Shown here: positions 62,463 to 64,000 of the stretch, in pieces
Position numbering within the stretch: the stretch's first letter is position 1
Layout: each line of letters begins with the position of its first letter
From: Combretum micranthum
Taxonomy: Eukaryota; Streptophyta; Magnoliopsida; Myrtales; Combretaceae
Direction of reading: 5' to 3'
NCBI GenBank assembly: GCA_024138025.1
Contig: JAMXBD010001107.1
Coordinates: 372,001-436,000, forward strand
DNA length: 64,000 nt
Program-made: the position numbers and the translations under genes
The notes under the pieces: model-generated
What the model was told of the DNA's origin: nothing
What the model saw: the letters and a program-made list of their open reading frames with translations, nothing else
The model's database searches: none

Positions 62463-64000
62463 ATTAAATGTGAAATTCCCAAATTAAGAGATGACAGCTA
62501 TAAGGTGTGGAAGGTGAGAATTCCCCTCCATTTGTGTTGGATTGATATAGATTATGCTATTAGGAAAGATGAATCATTGGGTATTAGTAAAACTAGCACT
62601 TCAAATGCTGTTGTTCTTTATGAAAAATAGGAGAGATCTAATCACGTCTCCGTGACATTCATAAAGACCAAGATATCTACTGGAATCTATGGTTTTGTCG
62701 AACCACATGATAAGGTCAAGGGTCTTTTGAAAGCCATTGATGAGCAATTTGCTACATCCGACAAAGCCCTTGCCAGCAACTTAATTATTCAGTTGTCATC
62801 CATGAAGCTCACCGAGATAAAGGGCTTGCGTGATCATATCATAGGCATGAGGGATATAGTGACTCAGCTAAAAGCCTTGGAGGTTACCATATTGGAATCT
62901 TTGTTGGTGCAATACATTTTGTGCACTCTGCCCCAACAATATGGTCCTTTCAAAATCTCTTATAATACACATAAGTAAGTGGTCAATTAGTGAACTGTTG
63001 ACCATGTGTTTACAAGAAGAAGAAATGTTGATAATGGAAGAGGGTGAAAGGGTGAACTTAACTATTCCTGGAAAGAAAAGGCAAAATGATGCCAAGAATA
63101 AGGGAAAAGGCAAGATTCCTCCTCAGCCAATCATAAAGAAAGAGTCGAAGTGTTCTTCTACAAGAAGAAAGGGCACATGAAGAAAGACTGCTCTAAGTTT
63201 AAGAACTGGCTCAACAAGAAAGGTACTCCATTTTCGTTTTTTTGTTATGAATCTAATATGGTCAATGTTAATCATAACACGTGGTGGATTGTTTCTGGTT
63301 CTACAATCCATATTTCCAATACCTTGTAGGATACATCTATTTAGGAAGCAAGGCGAGTTCACATGTGGAAGCCATTGGCACTTGCAGTTTAGTTTTAAGC
63401 AGTGGTTTTATTTTGCATTTAGAAAAGACTTTTTATGTTCTAAGTTTCTCTATGAATTTGATTTCTGTTTCAAGACTTGTACCTTTGCATTTTTCCTTTA
63501 ATTTTTCAGAGTTTAGTTTTAGTTTATCCAATAAATTTGAAATTATTGGTTATGGTACGTCGTCTGATCGTCTTTACTGCATTCAATTACAAAATGATGC
63601 TGCTTATAATTCTATGCATGTTACTACTAGGTTACAATGATGTGTTGTGAATGAGGACTCCTCTATGTTGTGGTACACAAGATTGGGACACATCTCTATT
63701 GAGAGAATTAAAAAATTGGTAAATGAAAGGGTACTTAGTACTTTGGATTTTGATTTTGAGACTTGTGTGGATTACATTAAGGGTAAGCAAACTAACATGT
63801 TTAAAAAGGGTGCAAAGAGGAGCAAAAACCTATTAGAGATCATACACACAAGTATTTGTTGTTCGAACATGGATGCAAATGGTCCAAAATACTTCATCAC
63901 CTTTTCATAAAATGATTTTTCATGATATATGTATTTACTTACTTCATTCCAAGGATGAAGCCTTGGATGCCTTTAAAGTTTTTAAGACTGAAGTGAAGAA
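62463..64000 (+). pseudogene. Ty1/copia gag-pol remnant (gag, zinc knuckle, protease, integrase start), runs off the window
   Basis: Gag is recognisable from about 62463 (IPKLRDDSYKVWKV) through VKGLLKAIDEQFA to LPQQYGPF, broken by TAG at 62628 and a frameshift near 62975. A nucleocapsid knuckle follows near 63150-63185 (CFFYKKKGHMKKDC, in another frame). The protease motif at about 63282 reads WWIVSGST, with Val where the catalytic Asp should be. The GAG-pre-integrase segment (63647-63910) reads LWYTRLGHIS, where the zinc-ligand His is Tyr. CVDYIKGK has lost a Cys, and HTSICC has lost the first catalytic Asp. The last bases (SKDEALDAFKVFKTEV) are integrase core. Several independent key residues are gone, so the element is dead. 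Its LTR was not located. Confidence 0.88.

Overview
This is a transposon-rich stretch of a flowering-plant nuclear genome. The evidence is AT-rich introns and spacers, plant-only transposon families (Mutator-like elements with a plant mobile domain, a Cassandra-type TRIM carrying 5S rRNA sequence, copia and LINE remnants), a nuclear copy of plastid rbcL/rps11 sequence, and two intact intron-containing genes of typical plant families. The species cannot be named from the sequence.

Layout. 1-4.16 kb: part of a Mutator-like element (MULE-1) with a decayed transposase/plant-mobile-domain gene on the + strand, a 67-bp tandem array on its left side and an array of short palindromes on its right. 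4.2-6.4 kb: AT-rich spacer with a (TAA)n microsatellite. 6.4-15.66 kb: a second, complete but decayed MULE (MULE-2, - strand) bounded by terminal inverted repeats that contain palindromes, and split inside its SWIM zinc finger by a 2.6-kb insertion. 16.76-31.24 kb: one LTR retrotransposon in - orientation, with a perfect 5-bp target duplication, about 2.7-2.9-kb LTRs and no recognisable coding capacity. It hosts three later insertions: a 585-bp solo LTR, a 3,861-bp solo LTR and a 560-bp Cassandra TRIM. 31.2-34.7 kb: spacer with two SINEs and a plastid-derived mosaic. 34.7-40.9 kb: a decayed LINE (- strand, both ORFs recognisable) interrupted by a 962-bp hAT-like element, with a GA/CT-rich block at its 5' side. 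48.4-50.2 kb: a SINE, a second copy of the hAT-like element, and a 5'-truncated LINE inserted exactly across the hAT terminus. From 62.46 kb to the window end: a decayed Ty1/copia gag-pol on the + strand.

Two host genes sit between the transposons, both on the - strand and both with complete, in-frame exon models. The first is a p24-delta cargo receptor of the early secretory pathway (41,687-45,986, 4 exons, 215 aa). The second is an SPX-EXS phosphate exporter of the PHO1 family (53,264-59,222, 14 exons, 811 aa, with one probable GC-AG intron and an aspartate-run C-terminus). They have no evident functional link and are simply neighbours in a gene island of about 18 kb.

The strongest observations are: (i) palindrome arrays with different sequences but similar design near the ends of both MULEs; (ii) an in-frame deletion in MULE-1 that joins the transposase core to the tail of the plant mobile domain, followed by four nonsense codons all explicable as C-to-T type transitions; (iii) a well resolved nesting history read from target-site duplications; (iv) the 5S-bearing Cassandra TRIM; and (v) a hairpin just upstream of the PHO1-like start codon.
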